DNA of 64,000 nucleotides, taken from positions 1 through 64,000 of the forward strand of contig NZ_JADABY010000003.1 in the NCBI RefSeq assembly GCF_015672735.1, given 5' to 3'. The notes below the pieces were generated by a model that had not been told where the DNA came from, searched no databases, and saw only the letters and a list, made by a program, of their open reading frames with translations. The translations under genes and the position numbers were made by a program. The stretch is from Citrobacter sp. Res13-Sevr-PEB04-36. Lineage in GTDB: Bacteria; Pseudomonadota; Gammaproteobacteria; Enterobacterales; Enterobacteriaceae. This document shows positions 41,616 through 52,549 of this stretch, in pieces (the stretch's first letter is position 1; the number at the start of each line of letters is the position of its first letter).

Positions 41616-43448
41616 TTAGAATGGGAACAGCATCGGGATCATCACGATGCACACGGCCATGACAATCACCGTAAACGGCACGCCAATTTTCACAAAGTCG
41701 CTAAAGCTGTAGTTGCCCGGTCCCAGCACCAGTGTGTTAACCGGTGAAGATACCGGTGTCATAAAGGCTGCCGATGCCGCCATCGCAATCGCCATCGCAA
41801 AAGGATACGGTGAAACCCCCATCGACTTTGCCGCCGCTAACGCAATTGGCGCCATCAGCACCGCCGTCGCGGTATTAGAAATAAATAACCCGATGGTGGC
41901 GCACAGTACGAACAGGCAGCCCAGCATCATGTACGGGCCATATCCCCCACCGACATCCATCAATCCCTTCACCACCAGATCGACACCGCCCGTTTTTTGC
42001 AGGGCCAGCGCGAAGGGCATCATCCCGACGATCAAAATAATGCTCGGCCAGTGGATGGCTTTATACGCACTTTCGGCATCAATACAGCGGAATTTGCCCA
42101 TCAGCAGGCAGGCGATAATCGCGGCAACGGTGTTGGGGATTTCATCGGTCAGCATCAACGCAACCATCAGAACCAGGCAGAAAATCGCATGCGGAGCCTG
42201 GCTGTGCGCCGGAGATGCTTCACTGACCTCAACGGGCATATTCAGCACCACAAAATCGCGCCCCTTTTTGCCAAGTGCAGAGATCAGTTTCCAGTTACCC
42301 ACCACCAGAATAATATCCCCCATCAGCAGCGGCTCATTGACGACCGCTCCGGCCAGTGCCGCGCCATCGCGCTTTAATCCGACCACGTTAAGCCCATAGC
42401 GTGTACGAAATCCGATTTCCCGCACCGTTTTACCGATCAACTCCGATTCCGGGATCAGAGAAATTTCCGCCATCCCCACATCCAGCGCCTGTTCGGAGAA
42501 ATATTCACCGCGCAGCACCATCGGCTCCAGCAGTTGTTCACTACAAAACTCTCGCAGATCTACATCAGCGGTGGACATATCAATCAGCAAAACATCGCGG
42601 GCACGAAATTCAGAAACCCCATTAACGTCAACAATGACGCGACGAAAACGGCGCCAGCGCTCAACGCCAATGACGTTCGCCCCGTAGCGTTCACGCAGTT
42701 TTAAATCATCCAGACGTTGACCAATCATCGGTGAGCCCGGGCGAATAGCCAACCGGCGAGCGCGCCCCGTGAGGCGATATTCTTTAATCAAATCGCGAAA
42801 AGTCCGGCGCTTCCATCCATCGCCCTGCTGACCGGCATCATCTCCCTTCAGCATAAAGCGCATCAGCAGCATATAAATAATGCCGAGCACCAGCACAACC
42901 AGTCCCAGTGGCGTCACGCTGAAGAAGCTGAAACCGTTAAGCCCTTCGCGAAGGAGTTCACTATTGACGACGAGGTTAGGCGGCGTGGCCACCAGCGTCA
43001 TCATACCGCTGATCAACCCGGCAAAACTGAGCGGCATCATCAGACGTGAAGGTGAGGTCTGCATACGCATGGAGACGCTTAAGACAACCGGAATAAAGAT
43101 GGCGACAACGCCGGTAGAACTCATAAATGCGCCGAGTCCGGCGACGGTAATCATCAGCAGCACCAGCATTTTCACTTCGCTGCTGCCGGCCACCTTCACC
43201 AGCCAGGCCCCCATCACGGTCGCGACCCCGGTTCGCACCAGGCCGTCGCCAATAATAAACAGGGCGGCTATCAAAATAACGTTAGGATCGCTGAAACCGG
43301 AAAAGGCCTCAGAAATGCTCAGTGTTCCACTCAGAACAAAGGCAACAATGACCAGCAAAGCGACCGCATCCATACGCACTCTGCCCGTCGCAAACAAAAC
43401 CACGGCAATCGCCAGCAATGAGAGAACCCAGATCAATTCACCGTTCAC
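41616..43448 (-). CDS. yfbS: SLC13/DASS-type anion transporter YfbS with two RCK_C domains
   Basis: 610 residues. N- and C-terminal membrane halves ([16 protein letters not shown] onward, and [19 protein letters not shown] to the end) flank two cytosolic RCK_C/TrkA_C regions (about 210-290 and 300-380, [22 protein letters not shown] and [23 protein letters not shown]). Family members carry dicarboxylates or sulphate; the substrate of YfbS is unknown. Separated from hxpA by a 77-base gap containing a terminator. Confidence 0.92.
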   Translation of the reverse strand: MNGELIWVLSLLAIAVVLFATGRVRMDAVALLVIVAFVLSGTLSISEAFSGFSDPNVILIAALFIIGDGLVRTGVATVMGAWLVKVAGSSEVKMLVLLMITVAGLGAFMSSTGVVAIFIPVVLSVSMRMQTSPSRLMMPLSFAGLISGMMTLVATPPNLVVNSELLREGLNGFSFFSVTPLGLVVLVLGIIYMLLMRFMLKGDDAGQQGDGWKRRTFRDLIKEYRLTGRARRLAIRPGSPMIGQRLDDLKLRERYGANVIGVERWRRFRRVIVDVNGVSEFRARDVLLIDMSTADVDLREFCSEQLLEPMVLRGEYFSEQALDVGMAEISLIPESELIGKTVREIGFRTRYGLNVVGLKRDGAALAGAVVNEPLLMGDIILVVGNWKLISALGKKGRDFVVLNMPVEVSEASPAHSQAPHAIFCLVLMVALMLTDEIPNTVAAIIACLLMGKFRCIDAESAYKAIHWPSIILIVGMMPFALALQKTGGVDLVVKGLMDVGGGYGPYMMLGCLFVLCATIGLFISNTATAVLMAPIALAAAKSMGVSPYPFAMAIAMAASAAFMTPVSSPVNTLVLGPGNYSFSDFVKIGVPFTVIVMAVCIVMIPMLFPF

Positions 43449-43491
43449 AACATATCCTTGTTAAATGAGAGGGATGGACCGATTCTGCCAT

Positions 43492-43516
43492 AAAAAAGCC
43501 CCAACAATCTGGGGCT
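43492..43516 (-). terminator. Rho-independent terminator after hxpA
   Basis: AGCCCCA-ACAATC-TGGGGCT (seven-base stem). On the minus strand it is followed by TTTTTTA. It sits 9 bases past the hxpA stop and upstream of yfbS, so the two genes are separate units. Confidence 0.9.
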
Positions 43517-43525
43517 AAATCATGA

Positions 43526-44185
43526 TCAGGTATTTCTTACAACGACCACATTTCCGTTGGGTTGTTTGGTCACAGAAATATGCTCCAGACTGGTCAGTGA
43601 AAAATCGACCTCATCCAGACGCGGCGTGTCTACCGGGGCGTTCACGGCAATGACATGACACCCAGCAGCCAGACCAGAGAGCACTCCGGCTGGTGCATCC
43701 TCAACAACGGCACATTCTTGCGGGGCAAGGCCCAGCAGCTGTGCGCCTAACAGATAGGCGTCAGGCTCCGGCTTACCTCTTTTTACCCGCTCGGCAGTAA
43801 CAAATACTTCCGGGGCTGGCAGACCCGCAACACGATGACGCGCCCGCGCCACCGGCATTGACCCCGAGGTGACGATCGCCCACGGGATCCCGGCCTTATT
43901 GAGGTGATTGAGCAGATCAACAGCCCCAGGAAGCGCAACGATCCCTGCGGTCTCCGTTGCCTCTATTTGTTCCAGTCGCGTAAACTCCGCGGCAATCTCC
44001 GCCTCTGACTTACCCACCATAAAGTGTCGCAGGGAGGTTATTGCCTGCTTGCCGTGAATAAAGCCCAGCACCTCATCGTGGTCGAGCCCAAAACGATCGG
44101 CCCAGTTGCACCATGCTCGTTCTACTGCTGGTAAGGAATCGACAAGCGTTCCATCCAGATCAAACAGAAAGCCTTTGCACTGCAC
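43526..44185 (-). CDS. hxpA: Hexitol phosphatase HxpA (YfbT), GTG start
   Basis: A HAD-superfamily sugar phosphatase of 219 residues (E. coli 216). Motif I is FLFDLDGTLVDS, motif II IVTSGS, and motif III/IV are KPEPDAYLLGA and VVEDAPAGVLSG. In E. coli it hydrolyses sugar phosphates including sorbitol-6-phosphate. I prefer the GTG at 44185 (QCKGFLFD follows) because GGGGGCG lies just upstream and relatives start here; an ATG start at 44224 would add 13 residues and overlap yfbU. It starts 10 bases after the yfbU stop. Confidence 0.9.
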   Translation of the reverse strand: MQCKGFLFDLDGTLVDSLPAVERAWCNWADRFGLDHDEVLGFIHGKQAITSLRHFMVGKSEAEIAAEFTRLEQIEATETAGIVALPGAVDLLNHLNKAGIPWAIVTSGSMPVARARHRVAGLPAPEVFVTAERVKRGKPEPDAYLLGAQLLGLAPQECAVVEDAPAGVLSGLAAGCHVIAVNAPVDTPRLDEVDFSLTSLEHISVTKQPNGNVVVVRNT

Positions 44186-44195
44186 GCTCGCCCCC

Positions 44196-44750
<555 letters not shown>

Positions 44751-44773
44751 TTATATGCGTAATCAGGGGTCAA

Positions 44774-45229
44774 TTACAAATCATCGAGGAAAGTTTTATC
44801 CAGTTGTTTGAAGGCACGCTTAAGCGTGTCAGCTAGCGCCTGATAATCCGGCTTCCCTTCTACCGGTGCCAGTGCTTGCCCGGCTTCTTGTAATTTTCCC
44901 CGTACTTCATAGAACCAGTTGAGAATCGAGGGCGGCAGCGGCGTAACGGAACGTTTACCTAACCACCACATGCCCTGCATCGGCAGACTGAGCGCAAACA
45001 GCGCGGTTGCTACGGCCGGTCCCAGTTGTCCACCCAGCGCGATTTGCCAGCACAGAGTAAAGACAGCGATGGGCGGCATAAAACGAGTCGCGTAACGCGT
45101 CATGCGGATCACACGATTCTCAACAAATACTGGCGCCAGGCGCTTTTCCATCGGCCACGTCTTAGCGTAGTGTTGCCCCCGGCGAAACAAACTGAAAAAA
45201 TTTACGGAGCGATTATCCGGTGTCGACAT
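44774..45229 (-). CDS. yfbV: UPF0208 membrane protein YfbV
   Basis: 151 residues from the ATG giving [12 protein letters not shown], the family length. Two hydrophobic segments ([16 protein letters not shown] and [19 protein letters not shown]) indicate an inner-membrane protein; the C-terminal part is soluble and charged. Function not established. The reading frame extends upstream to 45328, but the family start is clear. Confidence 0.92.
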   Translation of the reverse strand: MSTPDNRSVNFFSLFRRGQHYAKTWPMEKRLAPVFVENRVIRMTRYATRFMPPIAVFTLCWQIALGGQLGPAVATALFALSLPMQGMWWLGKRSVTPLPPSILNWFYEVRGKLQEAGQALAPVEGKPDYQALADTLKRAFKQLDKTFLDDL

Positions 45230-45568
45230 GGCGGTTACCTCAACTTCACATATAAAATTTAAAAAATTTGTGCAAAACAACAACTGCAAGGGACGTCGTT
45301 CAAAACATTTTGTCTTCGATACCCACAATCAGGTATCCTGTGTCGGCCTGTAAGGCCTTTAGTCCAAAATCATTGAGTCGTCAAATTGGCATACAGTATG
45401 CCATTGGCTGAAAAATACGCAAAATGACATAGACTCAAAGGTATTTATTCCATCATGCCCAAAAAGACAACGGCGCATGATGTTAATCATAAACGTCGGT
45501 GTCATCATGCGCTACGCTCTTTGACTCCATGACGTTTTTTTAGCCACGTATCATAAATAGGTACTTCC
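45230..45568. promoter_or_regulatory. yfbV-ackA divergent promoter region with a 17-base palindrome
   Basis: 339 bases. Position 45387-45403 holds TGGCATACAGTATGCCA, an exact odd-centred palindrome, about 165 bases upstream of ackA; near 45343 there is GGCCTGTAAGGCC. The palindrome looks like an operator for a dimeric regulator, but I cannot name one. No gene is visible. ackA is known to have several promoters in E. coli. Confidence 0.5.
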
Positions 45569-46771
45569 ATGTCGAGTAAGTTAGTACTGGTTCTGAACTG
45601 CGGTAGCTCCTCACTGAAATTTGCCATCATCGATGCAGTAAACGGTGAAGAATACCTTTCTGGTTTAGCCGAATGTTTCCATCTTCCAGAAGCACGTATC
45701 AAGTGGAAAATGGACGGCGGTAAACAAGAAGCGGCTTTAGGTGCAGGCGCCGCTCACAGTGAAGCGCTGAACTTCATCGTTAACACTATTCTGGCACAAA
45801 AACCGGAATTGTCCGCGCAATTGACTGCGATCGGTCACCGTATCGTACACGGCGGCGAGAAGTATACCAGCTCCGTGGTTATCGATGATTCCGTTATTCA
45901 GGGCATCAAAGATTCTGCCTCTTTCGCACCGCTGCACAACCCGGCTCACCTGATCGGTATTGCAGAAGCGCTGAAATCCTTCCCTAATCTGAAAGACAAA
46001 AACGTGGCCGTATTTGACACCGCGTTCCATCAGACTATGCCGGAAGAATCTTACCTCTACGCTCTGCCGTACAGCCTGTACAGAGAGCACGGTGTTCGTC
46101 GCTATGGCGCACACGGCACCAGCCACTTCTTCGTCACTCAAGAAGCAGCAAAAATGCTGAACAAACCGGTTGATGAACTGAACATCATCACTTGCCACCT
46201 GGGCAACGGTGGTTCTGTGTCTGCTATCCGTAACGGTAAATGTGTTGATACCTCTATGGGGCTGACCCCGCTGGAAGGTCTGGTGATGGGTACGCGTTCC
46301 GGTGACATCGACCCGGCGATTATCTTCCACCTTCACGACACCCTGGGCATGAGCGTTGACCAGATCAACAAAATGCTGACCAAAGAGTCTGGTCTGCTGG
46401 GTCTGACCGAAGTCACCAGCGACTGCCGCTATGTTGAAGACAACTACGAGACCAAAGAAGACGCTAAACGTGCAATGGACGTTTACTGCCACCGTCTGGC
46501 GAAATACATCGGTTCTTACACTGCACTGATGGACGGTCGTCTGGATGCCGTCGTCTTCACCGGTGGTATCGGTGAAAACGCCGCGATGGTTCGTGAACTG
46601 TCTCTGGGCAAACTGGGCGTTCTGGGCTTTGAAGTTGACCACGAACGTAACCTGGCCGCGCGTTTCGGCAAATCTGGTTTCATCAACAAAGAAGGTACCC
46701 GTCCTGCGGTGGTTATCCCAACCAACGAAGAACTGGTTATCGCGCAAGACGCGAGCCGTCTGACTGCCTGA
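45569..46771 (+). CDS. ackA: Acetate kinase AckA
   Basis: 400 residues, ASKHA fold. Signatures [15 protein letters not shown] at the N-terminus and [36 protein letters not shown] further on. Converts acetyl phosphate plus ADP to acetate plus ATP and back. Pairs with pta downstream; the gap of 76 bases contains a hairpin. Confidence 0.98.
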   Translation: MSSKLVLVLNCGSSSLKFAIIDAVNGEEYLSGLAECFHLPEARIKWKMDGGKQEAALGAGAAHSEALNFIVNTILAQKPELSAQLTAIGHRIVHGGEKYTSSVVIDDSVIQGIKDSASFAPLHNPAHLIGIAEALKSFPNLKDKNVAVFDTAFHQTMPEESYLYALPYSLYREHGVRRYGAHGTSHFFVTQEAAKMLNKPVDELNIITCHLGNGGSVSAIRNGKCVDTSMGLTPLEGLVMGTRSGDIDPAIIFHLHDTLGMSVDQINKMLTKESGLLGLTEVTSDCRYVEDNYETKEDAKRAMDVYCHRLAKYIGSYTALMDGRLDAVVFTGGIGENAAMVRELSLGKLGVLGFEVDHERNLAARFGKSGFINKEGTRPAVVIPTNEELVIAQDASRLTA

Positions 46772-46776
46772 TTTCA

Positions 46777-46799
46777 CACCGCCAGCCTAGCTGGCGGTG
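46777..46799. promoter_or_regulatory. Hairpin in the ackA-pta gap
   Basis: CACCGCCAGC-CTA-GCTGGCGGTG: ten-base perfect stem with a three-base loop, followed by CTGTTTT. It may act as a partial terminator or mRNA stabiliser between ackA and pta. Confidence 0.7.
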
Positions 46800-46847
46800 C
46801 TGTTTTGTAACCCGCCTGATGTCGGCGGTAACGAAAGAGGATAAACC

Positions 46848-48992
46848 GTGTCCCGTATTATTATGCTGATCCCTACCGGAACCAGCGTCGGTCTGACCAG
46901 CGTCAGTCTTGGCGTGATCCGTGCAATGGAACGTAAAGGCGTAAGTCTGAGCGTCTTTAAGCCGATCGCTCAACCGCGTGCTGGTGGCGATGCGCCAGAC
47001 CAGACTACCGCGATTGTCCGCGCAAACTCGTCTCTGCCAGCCGCTGAGCCGCTGAAGATGAGCCACGTTGAATCTCTGCTCTCCAGCAATCAGAAAGATG
47101 TGCTGATGGAAGAGATCATCGCGAACTACCACGCGAACACCAAAGATGCAGAAGTGGTGCTGGTTGAAGGCCTGGTCCCAACCCGTAAGCACCAGTTCGC
47201 TCAGTCTCTGAACTACGAAATTGCGAAAACGCTGAACGCGGAAATCGTCTTCGTAATGTCTCAGGGCACTGACACCCCGGAACAGCTGAACGAGCGTATT
47301 GAACTGACTCGCAGCAGCTTCGGCGGCGCTAAAAACACCAACATCACCGGCGTAATCGTTAATAAACTGAACGCACCGGTTGATGAACAAGGCCGTACTC
47401 GCCCGGATCTGTCTGAGATTTTTGACGACTCTTCCAAAGCGAAAGTGGTTAAAGTTGACCCGGCTAAACTGCAAGAATCCAGCCCGCTGCCGGTTCTGGG
47501 CGCGGTGCCGTGGAGCTTTGATCTGATCGCCACTCGTGCAATCGATATGGCGCGTCACCTGAACGCCACCATCGTTAACGAAGGCGATATCAATACCCGT
47601 CGCGTGAAGTCTGTGACTTTCTGCGCACGCAGCATTCCGCACATGCTCGAACACTTCCGTGCTGGTTCTCTGCTGGTGACATCTGCCGATCGTCCTGACG
47701 TGCTGGTTGCAGCATGCCTGGCGGCAATGAACGGCGTAGAAATCGGCGCCCTGCTGCTGACTGGCGGCTACGAAATGGACGCGCGCATCACCAAACTGTG
47801 CGAACGCGCATTTGAAACTGGCCTGCCAGTATTCATGGTGAACACCAATACCTGGCAGACCTCTCTGAGCCTGCAGAGCTTCAACCTGGAAGTCCCGGTT
47901 GACGATCACGAGCGCATTGAGAAAGTTCAGGAATACGTGGCTAACTACATCAACGCTGATTGGGTTGAATCCCTGACCGCGACCTCTGAGCGCAGCCGTC
48001 GTCTGTCTCCGCCAGCGTTCCGCTACCAGCTGACCGAGCTGGCGCGTAAAGCAGGCAAACGCGTAGTTCTGCCAGAAGGCGACGAACCGCGTACTGTTAA
48101 AGCGGCAGCCATCTGTGCTGAACGCGGTATCGCGACCTGCGTCCTGCTGGGTAACCCGGATGAAATCACCCGCGTTGCGGCGTCTCAGGGCGTTGAACTG
48201 GGCGCTGGCGTAGAAATCGTTGACCCGGATGTGGTTCGCGAAAGCTATGTGGCTCGCCTGGTCGAACTGCGTAAAAACAAAGGTATGACCGAAACCGTTG
48301 CCCGCGAACAGCTGGAAGATAACGTGGTTCTCGGCACCCTGATGCTGGAACAGGACGACGTTGATGGCCTGGTTTCCGGTGCCGTTCACACCACCGCAAA
48401 CACCATTCGTCCGCCGCTGCAGCTGATCAAAACAGCACCGGGCAGCTCTCTGGTGTCTTCCGTGTTCTTCATGCTGCTACCGGATCAGGTTTACGTTTAC
48501 GGCGACTGCGCGATCAACCCGGATCCGACTGCAGAACAGCTGGCGGAAATTGCTATCCAGTCTGCTGATTCCGCGATTGCCTTCGGTATCGAACCACGCG
48601 TGGCGATGCTCTCCTACTCCACCGGCACCTCTGGTGCAGGTAGTGATGTAGAGAAAGTGCGCGAAGCAACGCGTCTGGCTCAGGAAAAACGTCCTGACCT
48701 GATGATCGATGGCCCGCTGCAGTACGATGCCGCCGTTATGGCTGACGTTGCGAAATCCAAAGCACCGAACTCTCCGGTTGCAGGTCGCGCTACCGTGTTC
48801 ATCTTCCCGGATCTGAACACCGGTAACACCACCTACAAAGCGGTACAGCGTTCTGCCGACCTGATCTCCATTGGGCCGATGCTGCAGGGTATGCGCAAGC
48901 CGGTGAACGACCTATCTCGTGGCGCGCTGGTAGACGATATCGTCTACACCATCGCACTGACCGCGATCCAGTCTTCCCAGCAGCAGCAGTAA
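46848..48992 (+). CDS. pta: Phosphate acetyltransferase Pta
   Basis: 714 residues, the three-domain long form. The N-terminal P-loop-like domain ([17 protein letters not shown]) and the middle DRTGG domain have regulatory roles; the C-terminal PTA_PTB domain (about 390-714, [41 protein letters not shown]) carries catalysis. Interconverts acetyl-CoA and acetyl phosphate. Starts with GTG ([11 protein letters not shown]), read as Met. Confidence 0.98.
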   Translation: MSRIIMLIPTGTSVGLTSVSLGVIRAMERKGVSLSVFKPIAQPRAGGDAPDQTTAIVRANSSLPAAEPLKMSHVESLLSSNQKDVLMEEIIANYHANTKDAEVVLVEGLVPTRKHQFAQSLNYEIAKTLNAEIVFVMSQGTDTPEQLNERIELTRSSFGGAKNTNITGVIVNKLNAPVDEQGRTRPDLSEIFDDSSKAKVVKVDPAKLQESSPLPVLGAVPWSFDLIATRAIDMARHLNATIVNEGDINTRRVKSVTFCARSIPHMLEHFRAGSLLVTSADRPDVLVAACLAAMNGVEIGALLLTGGYEMDARITKLCERAFETGLPVFMVNTNTWQTSLSLQSFNLEVPVDDHERIEKVQEYVANYINADWVESLTATSERSRRLSPPAFRYQLTELARKAGKRVVLPEGDEPRTVKAAAICAERGIATCVLLGNPDEITRVAASQGVELGAGVEIVDPDVVRESYVARLVELRKNKGMTETVAREQLEDNVVLGTLMLEQDDVDGLVSGAVHTTANTIRPPLQLIKTAPGSSLVSSVFFMLLPDQVYVYGDCAINPDPTAEQLAEIAIQSADSAIAFGIEPRVAMLSYSTGTSGAGSDVEKVREATRLAQEKRPDLMIDGPLQYDAAVMADVAKSKAPNSPVAGRATVFIFPDLNTGNTTYKAVQRSADLISIGPMLQGMRKPVNDLSRGALVDDIVYTIALTAIQSSQQQQ

Positions 48993-49001
48993 TCTGCCGG
49001 G

Positions 49002-49028
49002 TGTGCCGGATGCACTTATCCGGCAACA
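49002..49028. repeat. REP-like palindrome after pta
   Basis: TGCCGGATGCACTTATCCGGCA with outer flanks GTG and CAC. Lies right before the pta terminator. Confidence 0.75.
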
Positions 49029-49040
49029 CCTTTGCTTATC

Positions 49041-49073
49041 AAACCGGAAATAGCTGATATTTCCGGTTTTTTT
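49041..49073 (+). terminator. Rho-independent terminator of ackA-pta
   Basis: AAACCGGAAATA-GCTGA-TATTTCCGGTTT followed by a T run; twelve-base perfect stem. Confidence 0.93.
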
Positions 49074-49193
49074 GTATCTTTTTTTCCTCGTGGCATATTC
49101 TGAAACATTTACCAGGATGCGCTGCATCAATGAATAACTATTCTCCTGTTTGCATACTTACCCTCTTTTGCATTGCAACAGGGATAGTCTTTC

Positions 49194-50714
49194 ATGTCAG
49201 CAGTAACAGAATCACGGCCAGCCAGAAAATGGGCGATGCCCGACACGCTGGTCATTATTTTTTTCGTCGCCATTTTAACCAGCCTGGCGACCTGGGTCGT
49301 TCCCGTCGGGATGTTCGACAGCCAGGAAGTGCAGTATCAGGTTGATGGGCAAACCAAAACCCGTAAGGTGGTCGATCCCCACTCTTTTCGTATTCTGACC
49401 AACGATGCCGGAGAAGAGCAGTATCATCGGGTGAAATTTTTTACCACTGGCGATGAAAGCCCCGGGTTGATGAACTTTCCGTTCGAGGGATTAACCTCCG
49501 GCTCTAAATTCGGTACTGCCGTTGGCATCATTATGTTTATGCTGGTGATTGGCGGCGCGTTTGGCATCGTTATGCGCACCGGAACCATTGATAACGGCAT
49601 CCTGGCACTGATCCGCCATACCCGGGGTAACGAGGTCTTGTTCATCCCGGTACTGTTTATTCTCTTCTCATTGGGCGGCGCGGTATTTGGTATGGGGGAA
49701 GAGGCGGTCGCCTTTGCCATTATCATCGCCCCGCTAATGGTGCGCTTAGGCTACGACAGCATTACCACCGTGCTGGTAACCTACATTGCCACCCAAATAG
49801 GCTTTGCCAGTTCATGGATGAATCCGTTCTGTGTGGTTGTCGCACAGGGCATTGCGGGCGTCCCGGTGCTCTCCGGCTCCGGTTTACGTATCGTGGTGTG
49901 GGTTATTGCTACGATGATTGGCCTGACTTTTACGCTGGCCTACGCTTCACGCATCAAGAAAAACCCCCTGCTGTCCCGCGTTCATGAATCAGACCGTTTT
50001 TTCCGCGAACAACAGGACGAGGTGGTAGAGCGACGCTTCACGCTGGGTGACTGGCTGGTACTTTTCGTACTCACTGCGGTAATGATCTGGGTGGTCTGGG
50101 GTGTTATCGTCAACGCATGGTTCATTCCTGAAATCGCCAGCCAGTTCTTCACCATGGGTTTGGTGATTGGCATTATCGGCGTCATCTTCCGGCTCAACGG
50201 GATGACGGTCAACATCATGGCGTCCTCATTTACTGAGGGCGCACGCATGATGATTGCCCCTGCCCTGCTGGTCGGTTTTGCCAAGGGGATATTACTGCTG
50301 GTTGGTAATGGAGAGGCAGGCGATGCGAGTGTGCTGAATACCCTGCTGCACAGCATCGCCAACGGCATTAGCGGCCTGGACAATGCCATCGCGGCATGGT
50401 TTATGCTGCTGTTCCAGGCAGTATTTAATTTCTTTGTCACTTCCGGTTCGGGTCAGGCCGCACTGACCATGCCACTGTTAGCACCGCTGGGCGATCTGGT
50501 CGGCGTAAATCGTCAGGTGACCGTGCTGGCCTTCCAGTTTGGCGACGGATTCAGCCACATTATCTATCCAACATCAGCATCATTAATGGCGACGTTAGGC
50601 GTTTGCCGGGTAGACTTCCGCAACTGGCTGAAGGTAGGAGCCACGCTGCTGGGCCTGCTGTTTATTATGTCCAGCGTAGTGGTGATTGGTGCGCAAATAA
50701 TGGGTTATCACTAA
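49194..50714 (+). CDS. yfcC: YfcC family membrane transporter
   Basis: 506 residues with about twelve transmembrane helices (VIIFFVAILTSLATWVVPVG; GIIMFMLVIGGAFGIVM; the C-terminal LKVGATLLGLLFIMSSVVVIGA). The family is close to the C4-dicarboxylate/basic amino acid DcuC-like carriers (YfcC/AbgT relatives); the substrate is unproven. A large periplasmic loop lies after helix 1 (residues about 40-100, QVDGQTKTRKVVDPHSFRIL). Start MSAVTESRPARKW is family-like; no ribosome site better than AGTCTTTCATGTC... was found. It stands alone between pta and a convergent operon. Confidence 0.9.
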   Translation: MSAVTESRPARKWAMPDTLVIIFFVAILTSLATWVVPVGMFDSQEVQYQVDGQTKTRKVVDPHSFRILTNDAGEEQYHRVKFFTTGDESPGLMNFPFEGLTSGSKFGTAVGIIMFMLVIGGAFGIVMRTGTIDNGILALIRHTRGNEVLFIPVLFILFSLGGAVFGMGEEAVAFAIIIAPLMVRLGYDSITTVLVTYIATQIGFASSWMNPFCVVVAQGIAGVPVLSGSGLRIVVWVIATMIGLTFTLAYASRIKKNPLLSRVHESDRFFREQQDEVVERRFTLGDWLVLFVLTAVMIWVVWGVIVNAWFIPEIASQFFTMGLVIGIIGVIFRLNGMTVNIMASSFTEGARMMIAPALLVGFAKGILLLVGNGEAGDASVLNTLLHSIANGISGLDNAIAAWFMLLFQAVFNFFVTSGSGQAALTMPLLAPLGDLVGVNRQVTVLAFQFGDGFSHIIYPTSASLMATLGVCRVDFRNWLKVGATLLGLLFIMSSVVVIGAQIMGYH

Positions 50715-50723
50715 TTTTAACAA

Positions 50724-50759
50724 TGCCGGATGGCGATGCAAACACATCACCATCCGGCA
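50724..50759. repeat. REP element between convergent yfcC and transketolase gene
   Basis: TGCCGGATGGCGATG ... CATCACCATCCGGCA, a good palindrome between two convergent genes. Confidence 0.9.
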
Positions 50760-50772
50760 ACTATACACAGCG

Positions 50773-51726
50773 TTAAAATAAAGATTTCGCTGCGTCAACG
50801 ATCGCCTTAGCGGTAAGTCCATATTCCTCTTGTAAGAAATCCTGCGTACCCACCTGACCGTAGCGCTCCTTCACCCCCACTCGACGCATGGGTACCGGGC
50901 AGTTTTCTACCAACACTTCTGCCACCGCTGAGCCCAGTCCGTTATGGATACTGTGGTTTTCGCAGGTGACAATACGCCCGGTTTTCTCGGCGTAGTTTTT
51001 TACCAGCATTCGGTCGATAGGCTTTAGGGTAAACATATCAATCACCGCCGCGCTAACTCCTTCCTGTTCCAACTGACGTGCCGCTTCCAGCGCTTCCGCC
51101 ACCATAATGCCGTTAGCAATCAGCGTAATATCTTCGCCTTCGCGCAGTACGTTCCCCTTGCCGATGGTAAACGTTGAGCCCGGCGCATACACGCTCGGCG
51201 CCTGTTTACGAATCGTACGTACCCAGTAGAAACCATCAAGATCGACAAGCTGGCGCAGAATATCATCGAACATCACCGCATCGGTCACCTCCAGCACCAC
51301 CGAGTTCGCCAGACCGCGCACAATACCCATATCTTCAAATGACATATGGGTTCCGCCATTATGGCAAGCGGTAACTCCGGCATCCGAGGCGATCACTTTG
51401 ACGTTGTTGCGCTGATAATCCAGCGACATAAAGAGCTGGTCAAAGCAGCGACGGCTGGCAAAAGCGGTAAAGGTATGAACAAACGGTTTGCGTCCGGCCA
51501 AGGCCAGCCCGGCCGCGGTGCCAATCACGTTTGCCTCCATAATGCCGCAGTTGATCACGTGCTGCGGATACTTCCGCGCCACGCCGTCCATCGCCATTGA
51601 GCTCATCAGGTCCGCTTCCAGGGCAATAATTGGGCTGCCTGCTTCAACCTGTTGCGTGATGAATCCGGCGTACACCTTACGCATCTCCACGCTATCTTTT
51701 TGTCCTGCGGGTGCAACCTTAATCAT
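50773..51726 (-). CDS. Transketolase C-terminal subunit (Pyr and C-terminal domains)
   Basis: 317 residues matching the C-terminal half of transketolase. The Pyr domain (about 1-170) includes ALEADLMSSMAMDG and the ThDP-activating glutamate in CGIMEANVIGTAAGLALAG; a transketolase C domain follows (GEDITLIANGIMVAEALEAARQL, CENHSIHNGLGSAVAEVL). It must pair with the preceding gene product to form an active enzyme. Overlaps it by eight bases. Such split transketolases occur in Salmonella at this location (STM2340/STM2341). Probably converts a pentulose phosphate made by the PTS (inference). Last gene of the operon. Confidence 0.88.
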   Translation of the reverse strand: MIKVAPAGQKDSVEMRKVYAGFITQQVEAGSPIIALEADLMSSMAMDGVARKYPQHVINCGIMEANVIGTAAGLALAGRKPFVHTFTAFASRRCFDQLFMSLDYQRNNVKVIASDAGVTACHNGGTHMSFEDMGIVRGLANSVVLEVTDAVMFDDILRQLVDLDGFYWVRTIRKQAPSVYAPGSTFTIGKGNVLREGEDITLIANGIMVAEALEAARQLEQEGVSAAVIDMFTLKPIDRMLVKNYAEKTGRIVTCENHSIHNGLGSAVAEVLVENCPVPMRRVGVKERYGQVGTQDFLQEEYGLTAKAIVDAAKSLF

Positions 51727-52549
51727 GTGCGGCCTCCAGTTGGCGAATCGTCTCGTTCAGCGCCGTTTTCATTTCATCCGTCAGGCGCAGGTGGTGGTTA
51801 TTACTGAGCTGCTCGAGATACGGCACACCCTGCCCTTTAATGCTGTCGAGGATCACCACTCGCGGGAGTGCATCTTCAGGCGGGATCGGTTGAACTGCCG
51901 CCAATAATGCGGAAATGTCATCACCTTTAACGGTAACGGCATCAAAACCAAAAGCACGGAATTTATCTTCCAGATTGAAAGCGCAGATAATTTCGTCCAG
52001 CTTGCCGTCAAGCTGTAGCTTGTTCCAGTCAACAAACACGGTCAGATTATTCAGACGATGATGAGCAATAAACTGAAAGGCTTCCCAGCACTGGCCTTCA
52101 TTCAACTCGCCATCACCTACGATACAGAATACGCGATTCGTGCGTCCCGCCAGCTTATGCGACAACGCCATACCGCCAGCGATAGAAATTCCCTGCCCCA
52201 GCGATCCGGTAGTCGCATCCACACCGCGTGTTTTCAGGCGGTCCGGATGACTCGGCAGACGCGTACCGTTATGGTTGAGCGTGCTGAGCTCTTCTATTGG
52301 AAAATAGCCCTTGATGGCTAACGTACTGTACAGCGCCGGCCCAGCATGGCCTTTCGACAGCACAAAATAATCGCGCTCCGGCCAGTCTGGATCGGCGGGG
52401 TCAATTTTCATCACTGCGCCATAGAGCACCGCCAGCGTTTCCACCACCGACATGCTGCCGCCATAGTGACCGAATCCCAGGTTCGTCAGCGACTTAAGGG
52501 TTGCAACGCGAATATCGCGCGCCAGTTGGGTCACTTCTTTCGTATTCAT
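51719..52549 (-). CDS. Transketolase N-terminal subunit (ThDP-binding PP domain)
   Basis: 276 residues, only the PP domain of transketolase. The ThDP/metal motif is GDGELNEGQCWEA followed about 25 residues later by Asn in FVDWNKLQLDG. SKGHAGPALYS and GSLGQGISIAGGMA are typical. A full-length transketolase is about 660 residues, so the missing half is supplied by the next gene, which overlaps by eight bases. It overlaps the IIC gene by four bases (ATGA). Confidence 0.88.
   Translation of the reverse strand: MNTKEVTQLARDIRVATLKSLTNLGFGHYGGSMSVVETLAVLYGAVMKIDPADPDWPERDYFVLSKGHAGPALYSTLAIKGYFPIEELSTLNHNGTRLPSHPDRLKTRGVDATTGSLGQGISIAGGMALSHKLAGRTNRVFCIVGDGELNEGQCWEAFQFIAHHRLNNLTVFVDWNKLQLDGKLDEIICAFNLEDKFRAFGFDAVTVKGDDISALLAAVQPIPPEDALPRVVILDSIKGQGVPYLEQLSNNHHLRLTDEMKTALNETIRQLEAAHD

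Noticed and set aside
45737-46777. Minus-strand open frame of 346 codons
   Set aside because: Antisense to ackA; no family similarity.
46737-48389. Minus-strand open frame of 550 codons
   Set aside because: Antisense to pta, which is fully conserved; shadow frame in highly biased codons.
50773-52549. Frameshifted transketolase pseudogene
   Set aside because: Both halves have complete domains, own ATG starts and coupled ends; split transketolases are a known arrangement.
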